The translations under genes were made by a program, and so were the position numbers. Below are positions 26,238 through 39,100 of a stretch of DNA of 64,000 nt, piece after piece (positions within the stretch are counted from its first letter, which is position 1; every line of letters begins with the position of its first letter). A model generated the notes under the pieces. It was not told the origin of the DNA. It saw only the letters and a program-made list of their open reading frames with translations, and did no database searches. The stretch is from Pyrocephalus nanus. Its lineage: Eukaryota; Chordata; Aves; Passeriformes; Tyrannidae. Location: contig CM076259.1 in the NCBI GenBank assembly GCA_038380795.1, positions 96,893,739-96,957,738 on the forward strand. Reading direction: 5' to 3'.

Positions 26238-29200
26238 AGATATGGTATATCTAATGTATATTGTCAAATTGTTGCACTTCAGAGAAAGAGATGTCTTTCT
26301 AAAATATTACTGTAATTTCTCATTACACAGTGACACCAAAGAATTGTTATTTCTGTTGTTTATACTGCTGGTAATATTGCCTTTTTGAAAACATCTGCAG
26401 TAGCTTGAAGGGAAAAAACAACTGTTCAAATTTGGTATCTTTTGATTAAATCAACAAATCCAAGTGTTAGGTACATTTCTCTAGACAGACTTTAGAAACA
26501 CATATATTTGAATGTGCAGCATTTTGTCACTTTAGAATATGTCACAAACAAGATTTCTATGTTGACATATAAACCTTCTTTGCAAGTTATCATATATACC
26601 AAATTTAATTTTCCTCTTTCAATGGGTGCCCACATAAGTCCAGCCATATGTACTGGTTCGATAAATCATTTCCTACTCAGTCTGCCACAGATGACTGAAT
26701 ACCAGAATCTCCTCAGGTAAACAAACTGCTTTTATATTTTAAGAGGTCTTCTCAAAAATCCAAGTATACAAGTAGCTACAAGTAAATTAAAAGTGATCTT
26801 GTAAATCTTGAAGAAACCTAAGATTAACTTGAAGACAATCCTGCACCTAAATCTAGCTATTACAACAGTTTAGAACCTGGATATCCTTCAACATCCTGCA
26901 GTCTTAGTCTAATACAATGAACATCACCGAACGTGTCAGTTTAGATTTCTACATTTGAAAATCCTTCTTTAATTATTATATACAATAATCCTACAATTTA
27001 CATGTTAAGAAAACTTCCATCTGCTTTGCATTAGGGGCAGTTGGATTCACTTGATTGCAAGTATCTCAGCCTCTCCAGTGTTACGTAATTGTGTGCAGAT
27101 GGAGCGCGGCAGCACAAACAATGAGAGCACAGCACAAGTGCATTTTAAAATACTTTTGTAGAACCAGCACCATCAATTTAATATCCAGATGTGAAGATCC
27201 AATTACTCTTCAATGTGCTTTTTATTATGTAAATGGTCAGCTCTTTCTTCATGCTGGAACAAATTAGTCCTCTGAAGTCTGCTGAGCTTAACCAAAGAAT
27301 TCAAATCAGTGATTGCTGTACATGTGCAATAACAGAGTCCAGGAAAAATATTTCTAAAGGTGTCTTTCAAACAGTACATGCATCTCTGTGCCACGAAAAG
27401 TAAGTGCACAATGGTCCATCACAAATGTCACATCTTAAATCTTGGATCTCCAAGAATTCACAGAGTTCCCATGAAAAGCTTTTGGACAGTAAAGGGTAAA
27501 TGAGATCGCTACAATTGTAAACACAGTTGTTCAGCAACTCAGAGATGGACACTTATAAAATTGTACACTATGTTTTTAATAGAAAACTAATTTTCTTTAA
27601 GCATGAAAAGAGCCATTAAACTGTGGGTGACCATCTGGCACCATCACACTCTTTAAATGTCATAATCTTTTCTTCACAGTTTACCTTTTTAACATAGATC
27701 TGCAGTTTGTTCTGCTGTATGGATTGCCCCCTTACACATTTCAGAGTAAAATAGTTAGGCTGGTTTAGACAGTATGAAGTAGGTGCATCATCACATCTGA
27801 GGGACCACTAGTTCTGAAACAGGAAAAATGTGATAGGTAACTTTTTCAGCCGCCACCAGCTCAGCGTAGAAAAATATACATGTCCTTGCCCTTAGCTGGG
27901 GATGCATATGTGCACACTACATAAAGTGAACCTGATCACACACTTTTTATTCCTTTCTATTCCTTCATTTTTCTTCTGCATTTTTAAACTGGTTTATTTC
28001 TAGGCAGCTCCCCTATCTATCTCTAATGTACCAAATCTACTTTAGATAATTAATGTTATTTATAATATCAATATGTCCATATGGCAAACAAATTAGGAGA
28101 AGGGACACTTTCTGAAGTGTTTCTTCAATAGCTGAGATGGCGTAAAGAAGGCGAGGCCGATGAGAGAAAAGTAGGAAACAACATATCATATCTTCAGTAG
28201 AGGGAAATCAATATATGAAGACTGTAACCAATTAGTAATACTTCCAACAGAGATGAAAAAGTACAGTGATAATGGACTGGTTATGTTAATCCAACAACAT
28301 GGGAAAAATATGTCTTCGGTGGCAGTGTAGTTACATCAGTATTCTTTTAGGATTGGGCTTTAGCACTCAGTACTAGAGGGCAAATTCAGTTTGTTAATCC
28401 AACAAATCAGATGGGAATTTTATATCTGCTGCTGCAACTAATCTCCAGAGATTGATCAACAGTAAAACTATAGGAACTTCTGCAGACTCTTAGATTCAAT
28501 CTGAGTTCATTTTCAAGCTGTGAGTGCTGTCAAAATGATAAGAATAAGTACTAAACTTATTCACTAGATCTCAGTCATGCTTGCAGAGTTTGTTCTTCCT
28601 TAGTGACAGGAAGGTCATTTACCCCTGGAGGAAATGAATAGCAAGCCTGCTCCACGTCTATTTGTCTTTTGTTGCAGAAAGACAGGTTGAAGAGGCTAAT
28701 TAGCTGAATTCATCAGCTGAGAAGGCAGTAGGGTATTGAGCTTGCCCTTCCTCTGCAAGACATATATGCTCTTACAAGCAAGCACCTCCTGCAGATCAGT
28801 GATAAGATGACAGGGAAGGTTAGTTCTGCTCCTACATAATCAGGCTAAACAGTAGTAGACCTTCCAGTGTGCAGTTACAGAATGTATCACAACCTCTCAT
28901 ATTCTGTCTCAGCTCCAGAAGCATGTAATCTTGTTTCATTTGTTTGTTTTGTTTTTACCTTTTCCAGCTGTTACATTTACTGGAATGCTTTGCAGTTGTG
29001 GCATGGAGCTTGATCATCTAAATCATTACATAAACAACGTGAATGCCTGTTTATCTCTCTGGTCATTTGTCTCAATACGACAAAAGAAAAAAATAAGTGA
29101 TACATTTTAATAACTTCCATTTTGAAAGGTGCTGTATTTTAGAGTGTACTAGTTCCTTACAGTTTTAAAGGGCCTGCTCTAAAGTATCTTGGAAACAAGA

Positions 29201-29934
29201 GAATTCCCCTTCTGCACTGGAAATCTGGATCACAGTATTGCCTGTTGTTCAAAATACTTTGAGTACTCCCTTCATAAGTTTTATGCTTACTCAACTCTAT
29301 GACTTCTAGACCGAATTTGCTCTATTTATGTCAGTAAATAAGACAGTGCTTCCTGATGACCCACCCTGTACACTCAAGGACAGGATTCAAAAGTCAAAGC
29401 ACATTATTTCTGACATACATTCTCATCGCTAGAGACACTGAAAAAAATTCATTAACATTTCAGTTAGAACAATGATCTCGAAAGTAAAATCACCATCTTC
29501 TTCACATATTTTATCATGTTTCCATCCACAGATGGAAATAAGCATGGATTCAGATATAAGCCTGGAGCTTAGTTCAGAGTTCTGCTGATTGGGCTCCCAC
29601 AGAGAGCCCATGATATCTGATTAATAACTGATTAACTGAATAATATTTATTTCTTTATCACTAATGAAGAAGAATAGATTTCTAACAAAATATACCAACT
29701 GTGTGGAACAAGAATATGCCTTTCACAAATGCCTATTTTTCTGATTAGGAGCATATTTTTCAAGTATTTCCATGTATAAGTCTTTTTTTAATTCCAGTAA
29801 ATTAGAATCTGGAATTTGTCTCAGCAAATAATGTCTTAGCCTATATTCTATTGTTGAAGAATGTCCAAAGAAAACCTTTTTTTTACAGGACTCAAATCAA
29901 TTTTTTTTTTTTAAATAAGATTGCCTTAGATTTA

Positions 29935-30012
29935 AATAATGAGTTAATATTGTGATATTATAATGGTAATATAATGTGATGTAATATTAATATAATGTGG
30001 TATTATAATCTT
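29935..30012 (+). repeat. AT-rich repeat of TAATAT/GTGATAT units
   Basis: Units such as GTGATATTATAATG, TAATATAATGTG and ATTAATATAATGTGG recur in about 75 bases, some inverted relative to others (ATATTATAAT versus ATTATAATAT-like). It is an imperfect microsatellite or minisatellite with snap-back potential. Confidence 0.65.
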
Positions 30013-30495
30013 TCGCTATTTTGTTCTTAGGTCATTAGGAACATCAATGCCAAATATACTGTGTTGATCTGTTCTTTTACCAGATAATTTTACACTTCCT
30101 ACGTGGTAGTCCCACATGCTTGGCTCACAGATAATAAATGTTATTTGTGTTTAATGGGACCTGAACTATATATCATTAAATATTTTTCTGCTGCATTATC
30201 TCTCATCTGTATCAAATTAAGTGAGATTTCACCTAAATTTGTAAAGTTTGTTCTGCTTAATAGCCATGTTTACATTCCACAGATTTTCAGACATGGACTT
30301 CACAAGAGGGGAAAAAATTAGAAATTTAAGCAGCATTTCTCTCTGGCTTTCCACCCTTTCACTGTGCAGCCACATGTCTAGAGGCAACTCTCTTTTTTCT
30401 TCCCAACCACACAAAGTCTCAGAAAATGAAAGTCCTGGTTTTCTAGGAGACTTTGTTAGAGCCTGAAGTTATTAGCCCAGTTTGAGTACATATTA

Positions 30496-30729
<234 letters not shown>

Positions 30730-33700
30730 CTAAAAGAAAAACAAAAGAAGTATATAATGTTGTCAGTCGAAAAAACGACAAAAAAAAAAAATAAAAACAC
30801 CAAAGAAAAAATGTTGTAAGTTTTCCAAGACCTCCTAAAGGAATATTCAGATTTTCAGCTTTTGCAAGACTATCCCTGAAGATTTAGATACTTAAGCCAC
30901 TTCTAAAAAAGCATTCCAAGTACAGGATGATGAATTCTCTCAAGTAAGACCACCATATTTAATGGAATAATGTTGTTTATATCTGCCAGCTTTCCCTTGT
31001 TTTCCTCACATTGGCTGGGTACAAAGTTGCTCAATGACAGATTAAAAACATTCCCAAAACAAAGGGGAAGCAATGGTCAGACAGTCTGCTTTTTTTTTTT
31101 TTTTTTAGACTACCCCACATTCTTCCCTCTGTATTTTGTAACATTTTCACCACAATATCTGATGTAATGCCACTCTAGATAAATAAGGGAAATCTTGTGT
31201 CATTATACTATTTGAACTAAGTTGGCTAAGAGAAGATTTAGAAGATTTTGCAGCATCTTTTTGCTCTTGCCAGCATATTAATAATTGTATAACTCTTCAC
31301 TTGTATAATTCTTCACTGACTGGAACTAAATTTCTGATAAAATGATCAGCAGAAAATACAAATTGAAATAAGCCTTAAATATATTGATTAAAGATCAAAG
31401 TAAATGCTACTTCTTGGAGAAATCTAGTCCTAGATATATTAGAAGTTGCTTCAGTGCATAGACATTATATAACATGTACTACTGTGAGATTTGCAAGGTC
31501 CACTTAAAACTGTATTTAAAATAGCATCTAGAATCCTGGGGAGAATACTGTGTGTGATATGGAGATTACATCTCCTCTTTGTTTAGTTTGGTGCAAAACA
31601 GTAAAAGTGATTCCCTTAAAGTGATTGGCGGAACTGCAGATGGGCAACCCTTGCAACTGGGGTTGTCTATAGCTGGCCTTTCTATCCTAAAACAACCAAA
31701 AACCTTCCACCCTGACAGATCTGATTTACAGGTTCCTATGGCTACAAAGGAGTTATAACCCACTTTCTGTCCACCTATTCATGTAACTTCTGAAACTTCC
31801 TTCCATATTCAAATGTTTTACTTTCTTGTTTTTACCGTTCTCATATTTCTGGCAAAATAAAAAAGACTTGGCTATTATCGAGGCCCAGGTGTTTCACAAT
31901 CCATGTGTCAGTTTATTCTCCAAAGTCACTGTGGTCCAAGAATGTGCCACTACATTACGTCTCCAATCTTCTCCTACAGAGCAGTCCAGAATCTTTGAAT
32001 CCGGCTTTTAAGGTTGCATTTGGGTGTTACAGGCTCTCCTGCTGACCCCAGTGATTCTCAGACACACAATCCAGCTGTTCCACCCATCGGAATGCACCTG
32101 ATCCCATGGTTAGCCAGTTAAAAAGCTAAACCAGCAGAAACCAAATTTATGGGGGGGGGGAAAAAAGGAGTCAGATAAACTGTCTATTTCTCCACACATA
32201 AGGTTCCCTTCAACATTCAGTAGCACACTCATTCAGTAGATACGAAGTAATACACAAGCAGGGACCTCGAGAAACAGAAAGCTAAATTGTTCTTCCCAAT
32301 TTTTTACAAAATACAAAAAGATTGAAAATACTCTCACAGGAAAACATCCTCCTTTAACTCAATCAATGTCTATGGAATATATATGAGTCTGAGAGAAAGG
32401 AAAGTGGTCCCGGGCTCTTGTGTGTGTGAAGCTAATTTCAAATCCTAAAACATCACAAATTTGCAGCTACTTAATTAAAAATGTTATAGCTCCCTGAGGC
32501 ATAATACATCCTCAAGGCTTCTCCTCCTCACCCTATTTCACAGCTCATTTTTCAGTTAGCTGCTAAATGTGCTGCTGCTCTTCATTATGGGCCTTTGAAG
32601 TTCCAAATTTAGCTTTAACCACAAAACACTAATCAAAGAAGGATGCTCACAGTTTTTAACTACAATAGAACAGTGTTCTACAAATGTTTTCCTTTTAAAC
32701 CAATTTTATACATATTTTCACTCATATCTGGAAACATGCAGTCTGAGTGAGGATTGATATAAAAGAACAACATAAATTAGATCCACTAAAACTGCTTTAT
32801 TACATTACCCTGGAGTTTTGTATATGAAGAAGTAGCAAATAATCTGGGTTGAAAAACTCTTACGAGTCTTGGTTTTCATGAGAAACTTTTACTTTGTCTT
32901 CTCATGTATCTACATTGGTCATATATAATCTCCACTTACACGCTGTTGTATCTAAATTTTTTTAGTTGAAATCACAGCTTTTCTTAATCATCTTCATGAT
33001 GCTTAAAGTCATTTAAACATGACATGCTCTTTTACCAGAACAGGAGTGTCCACAGTAAAAGGAGACGAGCTAAATCAGTGTATCAGTGAGATCAGTACAT
33101 CAATTAAGGTAATTTCTATGTTTTTTACAGGAAAATTAAAACATTCATAATGATTCACTTTAATAAACTCGAATAATTTTTTACCTTTATACTGATTTAG
33201 TTATAAAAAATCAACTATTGAGATGATATTTCCATTCTGAACTAAAAAACCATTTAAGAACTGTAACAGCTGACTTCCACCAACTCAACAGAGCCATGTT
33301 TCAAATCCAATAAAACCATCTCTATCTTTGTTCTAGTTTAACTGATTCAAGTTTTGCTTATTCACAGATTATTCAGAAACATGATCCCAAAACAGTTTTC
33401 TGAAGATTTGTTCCTGAATAATTATGTGTTTTGATATCAGTCTTCTGAACTTGGAGTCCACAATCCAGTTACTCCTGGAGAACTATTCTTTTAGAAATCA
33501 GATTGACTTTCACATGCAGGAAAGCCATCTGTTCTAGCTACTTTGCACAAGAATTTTTTACACAATGACATTTTATTTTTTAAACAAAGATTGCTTTTCT
33601 TAGGCATGGCCAGAAAAGATAGAAGGGCAAGTGGTAGTAACAGCATCTTATGGAAGGGATTTAACAGCAGTTTCTGAGAGATGCTATTTAAGTGTCTCTG

Positions 33701-33939
33701 GACCAAGTCTTAAGTTGAGATAAATCATTTAGTCAGAAAAAATAATTTCCTTTTTTTTTTTTTTAACTCAGAATTAACATGGCTACATTGTTATATGTGT
33801 ATTCTTTCCAATGAAGGCGATTGCTGTAAAAATCCCATGTTTTTCAGCTGGCTCCTTGAAGCCAGCTTAATAATTTAATAATTTAAATTAAAGAGACTGC
33901 TAGAACAAAGTAAGAAAGCGTGCCCTTGGGCTGACGTAC
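30730..33939 (-). other. ANOS1: ANOS1 intron 2
   Basis: This 3.2-kb intron has a phase 0 donor (exon 2). It contains an A tract at 30779-30792, a run of about 17 T near 31090-31107 and ten consecutive G at 32151-32160. No repeat element or coding block was recognised. A stretch around 32450-32640 with TTAATTAAA-type homeodomain cores looks less repetitive than its surroundings, but function cannot be read from it. Confidence 0.85.
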
Positions 33940-34002
33940 CTCACAGAAGCTTTGGCAATGGTTTTTCTTCAGGTCCCAGGACTCTTTGCAGGGTTCCAGG
34001 CA
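33940..34002 (-). CDS. ANOS1: ANOS1 exon 2: N-terminal cysteine-rich region
   Basis: This 63-nt exon encodes exactly 21 residues, starting CLEPCKES and ending QSFCE, with four cysteines (CLEPC, HCQ, FCE). It matches the stretch of anosmin-1 after the signal-peptide exon, human residues 86 to 106 by my count. The acceptor is the AG at 34003-34004 after a pyrimidine-rich stretch; the donor is GTACGT at 33934-33939. Phase is 0 at both ends, so skipping it would remove 21 residues without a frameshift. These cysteines belong to the Cys-rich module before the WAP domain, which contributes to heparan sulphate and FGFR1 contacts in the family. It was too short for simple ORF detection and was found by reading the protein motif. 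Confidence 0.95.
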
Positions 34003-34681
34003 CTAGGAAGAGTCAGGAGGCAGAGAAGTGTAAGGAAGAGAATGAAATAAACAACCACAAATAACCCCATTTCTTCTCCAGTTGTTTGTTTGGCCTACAG
34101 CAAGTTAATAATCCACTTCTCCAGGGGAAAAGATTGTGTCATTGAGTCACGGTGTCAGAGCAAGGTCACGACAAGCTAAGGTTAGAATACAAGAAATATA
34201 TTCAGTATTTCTTACAGTGCAAGGCAATCAACTCACTTGTTTATTATACCATCCTATTTTCCAACTTATTGAACCTAAGTCTTAGTACCATTTAACACCA
34301 TGTCACTGGATCACAGAGACAATGTCAAAAGCACTACTCTAAGTAGTGAAAGCACAGAAGTACAGAAAGTTAAATCTTCTCCTCAGCAACCAGACTGAAA
34401 ATTAGACAGGAACATTGCCTACCCAAGCGAGAAACTATTTCATCAAGCTATGGAGTAAACTCAGCAGAGGTTTAAATGCTATTTCTGTATAAATAGACAA
34501 TGTTCACTGGTCTGTTAGCAAAACCACTCTATTTCAAGTACCATATTACCATTACTTCACCTTCAACCTCTACTGCAATGGTTATACAGAGAGTTGAGAC
34601 TGAAACTCTGCAAACCAGAGTTAAGCTTCACAACATAGCAAAAAGAAAAAGCACACTATTAAGAGCACTTACTGCAGCTGA

Positions 34682-34686
34682 AACAT
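34682..34686 (+). repeat. Target-site duplication AACAT, left copy
   Basis: AACAT immediately precedes the TG of the 1.46-kb element and is repeated exactly after its CA end at 36147-36151. Confidence 0.85.
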
Positions 34687-34849
34687 TGTCGTGGTTTTGC
34701 TCTGGTTAATTTGTTTTCACACCCCCCACACAATTATTACTAGTTAAGAGAAGGTTTATGTAGATAAAAGGGACATGATTTGGGGAAAATAGTATGAATA
34801 TTTATTACTAGTAAAACAAAAATTATTAACAAGTTAAAAACTAAAGAAT

Positions 34850-34855
34850 TTTATT
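34850..34855 (-). terminator. AATAAA poly(A) signal in sense with ANOS1
   Basis: TTTATT on the plus strand is AATAAA on the ANOS1 strand, 30 to 40 bases after a TATATA motif in the same orientation. It is a plausible R-region signal of the LTR-like element. A second AATAAA follows at 34801-34806. Confidence 0.5.
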
Positions 34856-34966
34856 TACAACAATTTTTACTCAAGTTAAAGTGCTATATATTTACAGAAA
34901 TACTCTTCTCCCCCTTTCTACCAGTCCAAGGAGAAGTAGTCTTATTCTCCATTTTCGGAGTTCCAG

Positions 34967-35038
34967 CTCTCTCTCTCTCCAGTAACTCTGCAGCATTCTC
35001 GTCGCAGCTGGAACTCTTTCATCTCTCTCTCTCTCGCT
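34967..35038 (+). repeat. Interrupted (CT)n microsatellite
   Basis: Two CTCTCTCTCT runs lie inside the 1.46-kb element, separated by mixed sequence. On the minus strand they read as GA repeats. Confidence 0.8.
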
Positions 35039-35274
35039 CTGTGTCGGCTACCATGGCTGGGCCTCCCCCCCTCCTGGGCTAAGACCAAAGGCTGGGGGTT
35101 ACCCAGGTCCTGAAGGGTCTTCCTTTCATAGGCTTGCAAGGGGACACTTGTTTACTGTGGATTTTCTTCCACGGAGTTACAGGGGATAATGGCTTAAGAG
35201 TTCACTCCTGGTTCTCTATGGAGGTCCCTCCCCATGGGAGAAACAGTCCTTGATAGACTTTTCGGCATGGGTCT

Positions 35275-35555
35275 AGCACGGATCCCACATACACACACGG
35301 ATCCCAGCATCTCACCTGGGCCGCCTCACTCCAGCGTGAGGTTTTCTCAGGGTCACAAAATTTTCAACAGCAGTATGGATCCCACACATAGATCCCAGCA
35401 TCTCACCCGAGCCATCATCCTCTTTCATCTCTCTCAGGATAACAAATTTCTAGCACCAGCAGCATGGATCTCTCACTGAGATCCTAAGCTTATCCGAGCC
35501 GTCCTTGCTCCAGCATAAGCATCGTTCCCTTCAAGGGTCACAAAGCCTTCAACAG
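35275..35555 (+). repeat. Three degenerate tandem units of 89-100 bp
   Basis: Units at about 35275-35374, 35375-35463 and 35464-35555 each run from a GGATC(C/T) motif through ATCCCAGCATCTCACC-like sequence and a CGAGCC/GGGCCG block to a TCAGGGTCACAAA- or AGGATAACAAA-like block ending CAACAG/CACCAGCAG. They diverge by substitutions and small indels, and they sit inside the 1.46-kb element. Confidence 0.75.
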
Positions 35556-36146
35556 GACTCTGCCTCACTTCAGTCCTTCTCCTGAAGTCTCAGTTCTCTT
35601 TGGTACATCCACAAGCTCTTCTGTGAGCCGCATGGGGGTCTCTTCACCCCAATAATCTTTTAAAAGTAATAGGGATGACTTTTCAGTCTTTTCCCTGCTG
35701 AGGAGAGAGAGCGAAAAGGGAAGGAACAGCTCTCCCCCCTTCGAATTTTCTTCTCTCTCCTTCAGCTGCTAGTTTCCACTTTGGAAGTCCCTTATCTCTT
35801 GGCTGTAATTCTTCTACAGCGGTTTCTCGTCCAATTAGTCAGTCTTTTAAACTTTTTTTTCTTCACTCTCTTACAAGAGAGAAGGGAGGGCTTCAGTGCT
35901 ACACCTGCCCCCCGACCCCGGCCCAAGCCGGGGGAGGAGAGAGTCTGGCCCTGCTCGGGCCCGCTGCTCTTCTACATGGCTGCTACTTCTAATTTTTAAC
36001 TGTGCAACAAGTCTTCTCTTTCGTTTTCTTAAAGATGTAATTAGCAAAGGCGTCACTGAATTTTTGATTGGCCTTTTTGTCCGGAAATCACCTGGACAAA
36101 ACCATCCTCAGCCCCAGGGGCTGACCGACTGGGCAAAACCACGACA

Positions 36147-36151
36147 AACAT
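36147..36151 (+). repeat. Target-site duplication AACAT, right copy
   Basis: This is an exact copy of the five bases left of the element, directly after its terminal CA. Confidence 0.85.
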
Positions 36152-39100
36152 AAATTCAGATTCACATGAACAAAACTATTCTCTTCCTTTATTAAACATA
36201 AGATATTGGAAAATACTGGCATTGTTGTGATTTAATAACATATACTCCTTCTGGTAACAGCAGAAAGATATAGTGGGACCAAAAAGAAAGGCCTTTGACA
36301 TGCAATGCAATATTTATATGATTTCTCTTATGCATAGCATTAGATTGGATTAGATTTATGCTATTCAAAATCAAGCATGAAAACATATAGGCTGCATCTT
36401 GGCTGGACACCTGTACATTAATGTACTAAAACCAACTTTAAGCATTTTTCTTACTATCAACATAGCCTTAAAATATAATAAAACCATTAGTCACAGAGGC
36501 TACGTATTTCCGGGAAGAAAAATACCACTAAAGCATTTTCTTTATATATATTTTGGTATTCCAGACTCAATTTCCAGCTCTTCAAAATTCACAGTGTGTT
36601 GTACACAGAGTAGTAAGAAGGATACATCATAAAATGTCACTGAAGTCAGCAAGTTTATTAATTCCAGAGTGTTGTTTCTCCTGTGGTATAGTTACTGCAC
36701 ACTTGAGCCCAACTCCTCTGTCATGCCATTTTATAACTCTCCTGCTTTGATGGATTTAATCCAAAAATTAATGAGGCATTAAGTGGTGTAAAGACAAAAT
36801 GGGAGACATTTTGACCACTCTGGGACTTTGTTGGTGATCCCCAAGGCTGTCAGGATGACCATGTCCTTTCCTTCTCTGAATTCCTGTTTCACTGCTGTGC
36901 AGCCATGGAGAGTGTATCTAAACCAGCATATCCACAATCTTCAGTCAACAACTAAGACCAAGTTCATGCTGACTGGACCACATTCTTTGCAGGCTGTAGA
37001 GCAAAGCAGCTGGTACTCCTGGAAGGAAATACCAAGACGCTGTATAATTCAGATGGTTTCTTCAAGGCATTTGTCCAGGATGTCTTTATCTGCAATGTAA
37101 GTAGGCTTCAGCACTTGATGCCGTCTGGCTATTGCTCTGTTTCAGTAATCACACAGAACAGCCCAGGCTACTTTCAGTTGAGCCCCAGCACCTCCTGCCT
37201 CAGGGCAAGAAGAGATAATGGGCATCTCAAGTCTGACACTTCAAAGGACAAAATGAACCAGGGCTAAGCAGCATGCTGAAATCCAACTGCTCTCAGAGTA
37301 TGCCAAGAAAAACAGATGATATAGCCAGCCATAAGGCCTCCAAAGGATCTTACAGGCTCTGATTAGGGTACATGCTCTTACCTATACAAACACTAAAAAA
37401 TAAATCTCTCTACTCCTGCTGTATGAGGAGTCCTCTGAGCACTGGGCCAGCCTAGCACCACGGGCAGTCACAGGAGCCAACTGCCCAGCTTTAGTGGAGC
37501 AGTACCACTCTGCTATTGGAAAAACTGCTAGCAGACAGAAATTTTGCAGTAGAAGAGTCTGGAACTGTCTTACTAAAAGGTTGTTATTAACCTTGCAATG
37601 ATGAAGATGAGAACACCTCACAAGCACTGAGGTTCATGCACTGATCCTCTTAGCTATCCTATTATGAGGTTACCCCAAAGTGGGTAGCTGGAAACACTGG
37701 AAGCTTGGATAAAGGTCTCACCCTTGAATCCTTGACTTAAATTGTAAATCAGCCTAGATTTTGAGATACCCCCCACTGTCTGGTGAGCTATATCCTCTAA
37801 ACAGAGATAATCTCAGGCAGAGAGATACCTTTTTCTCCCCTAAGAATGCTCTCCTTATGTTTCTTACATGGAGATGGAAATGTGTTCCAAATCCAAAGTG
37901 TTATATTCATGCTAGCTCTGAGGAAGGGCTATCATGTAAATAAATTTGTCCTTTTCCAGTCAGCTTTCCAATAAACTCTCTGTCCTCATAAACTATTGCC
38001 TGCTTGGTTTTATTAACTTTCACGTCCCATTTACACATGGCACTCTGAGCTGTTATCTTTTATCTGCAAGGATTGCGTTGTTTTTTCCCTCATCTCTGAT
38101 ATGGTTAGTTATGAATGTGCATCAAGATGAGTCTGCTTAAGAACATACATTTTGCAGTGCTCTGCACAATACAGTAGTAAAACATTTATCCCTCTGCTAT
38201 GGATTTCCCTCCTTTTTAGACCATCTATTCCAGGCAAGAACAAAGTTGAAAACTGTCTCAAGAAAAAGAAGATTTGGGCCTTAAATCAAGAGCAGTTGAA
38301 GGTTTTGTGACAGGTATTGTTCAGTATACAATAAAAATTAAAATGAAGAAAATGTGAGCCAGAACTAGTGACACAAATATCTGTTTCCTCAAATCCAAGT
38401 CTCTATAGAATAAAGCACACATCTTGAACTTTACATTTCTAGTAATATCAATATAACTGACCCAAAGCTTCCCCGGATCAACAGAGCTATTCTGCTTATG
38501 TTTAGCTTAGCCTCAACATCTGAGAGGAAAGCATACAGTATTTCTCACCAATGAGAACAGTTTCAACATACCTAGAACACTAATGAGAAAACTAGTCCCA
38601 CCCTGCAGGGAAACACATTCAGGTTTTCTGGATTACTGTAAATGTGTGTGTGTCTGTTAAAAACGATGCTGAAATCCTCTATTCAGGACAAGGAAAACTG
38701 TAGGTAGAGCAGCAGCTGGCAGTTGGTTTGGGCTCTGCTTTGTGTAATAAGAAACAGCTTGCAGACATAGCCACCTGCCCTCAGAAGGCAAGCTTAGGTA
38801 TGAAGATGGCAGACCACCAGCAGGCAGCAGAGCACTGGCACAGGAAGTATCCCAGCAGTTCATCTGGCAGATGCCTGAGTGGCTTGGAGACACCACTGCC
38901 CCCTGCCCTGGCACCACCACACAGGCTCTGTACTGCGGGGTCAGGACAAAATGTGAAACACAACACTGAACCAGTCGTGACAGACCAGTGGCAATCACCA
39001 GAGGGCAAGAGGTGTCAATCACACCCGCCTTGCTAAATCAAATTTAGGTGCTTATTTCATCACCTCCAGTGGTTAAATCTGGAAGCTGCAGGCTTTCTTT

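Larger units (their letters stand above)
34687..36146 (-). mobile_element. 1.46-kb LTR-like element with 14-bp inverted termini
   Basis: The left end TGTCGTGGTTTTGC and right end GCAAAACCACGACA are perfect inverted repeats of 14 bp, flanked by an exact 5-bp duplication AACAT, so both ends and the insertion are intact. On the minus strand a TATATA lies near 34885-34890, followed by AATAAA signals at 34850-34855 and 34801-34806, which orients it minus, in sense with ANOS1. The interior has a C-rich, CpG-bearing block (35900-35960), CT microsatellites (34967-35038) and three degenerate tandem units (35275-35555). No long retroviral reading frame is seen. It is best read as a long solo LTR or a non-autonomous LTR element. 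A terminal-inverted-repeat DNA element is the alternative. It starts 685 bp upstream of exon 2. Confidence 0.82.

Noticed and set aside
35275..35555. Regularly spaced repeats as a possible CRISPR-like array
   Set aside because: The units are contiguous, diverged, without unique spacers, and lie inside a mobile element in an animal genome.
35234..36153. Frames of 61-85 codons in the C-rich part of the 1.46-kb element
   Set aside because: They are open because of GC-rich and repetitive composition. There is no gag, pol or env pattern.
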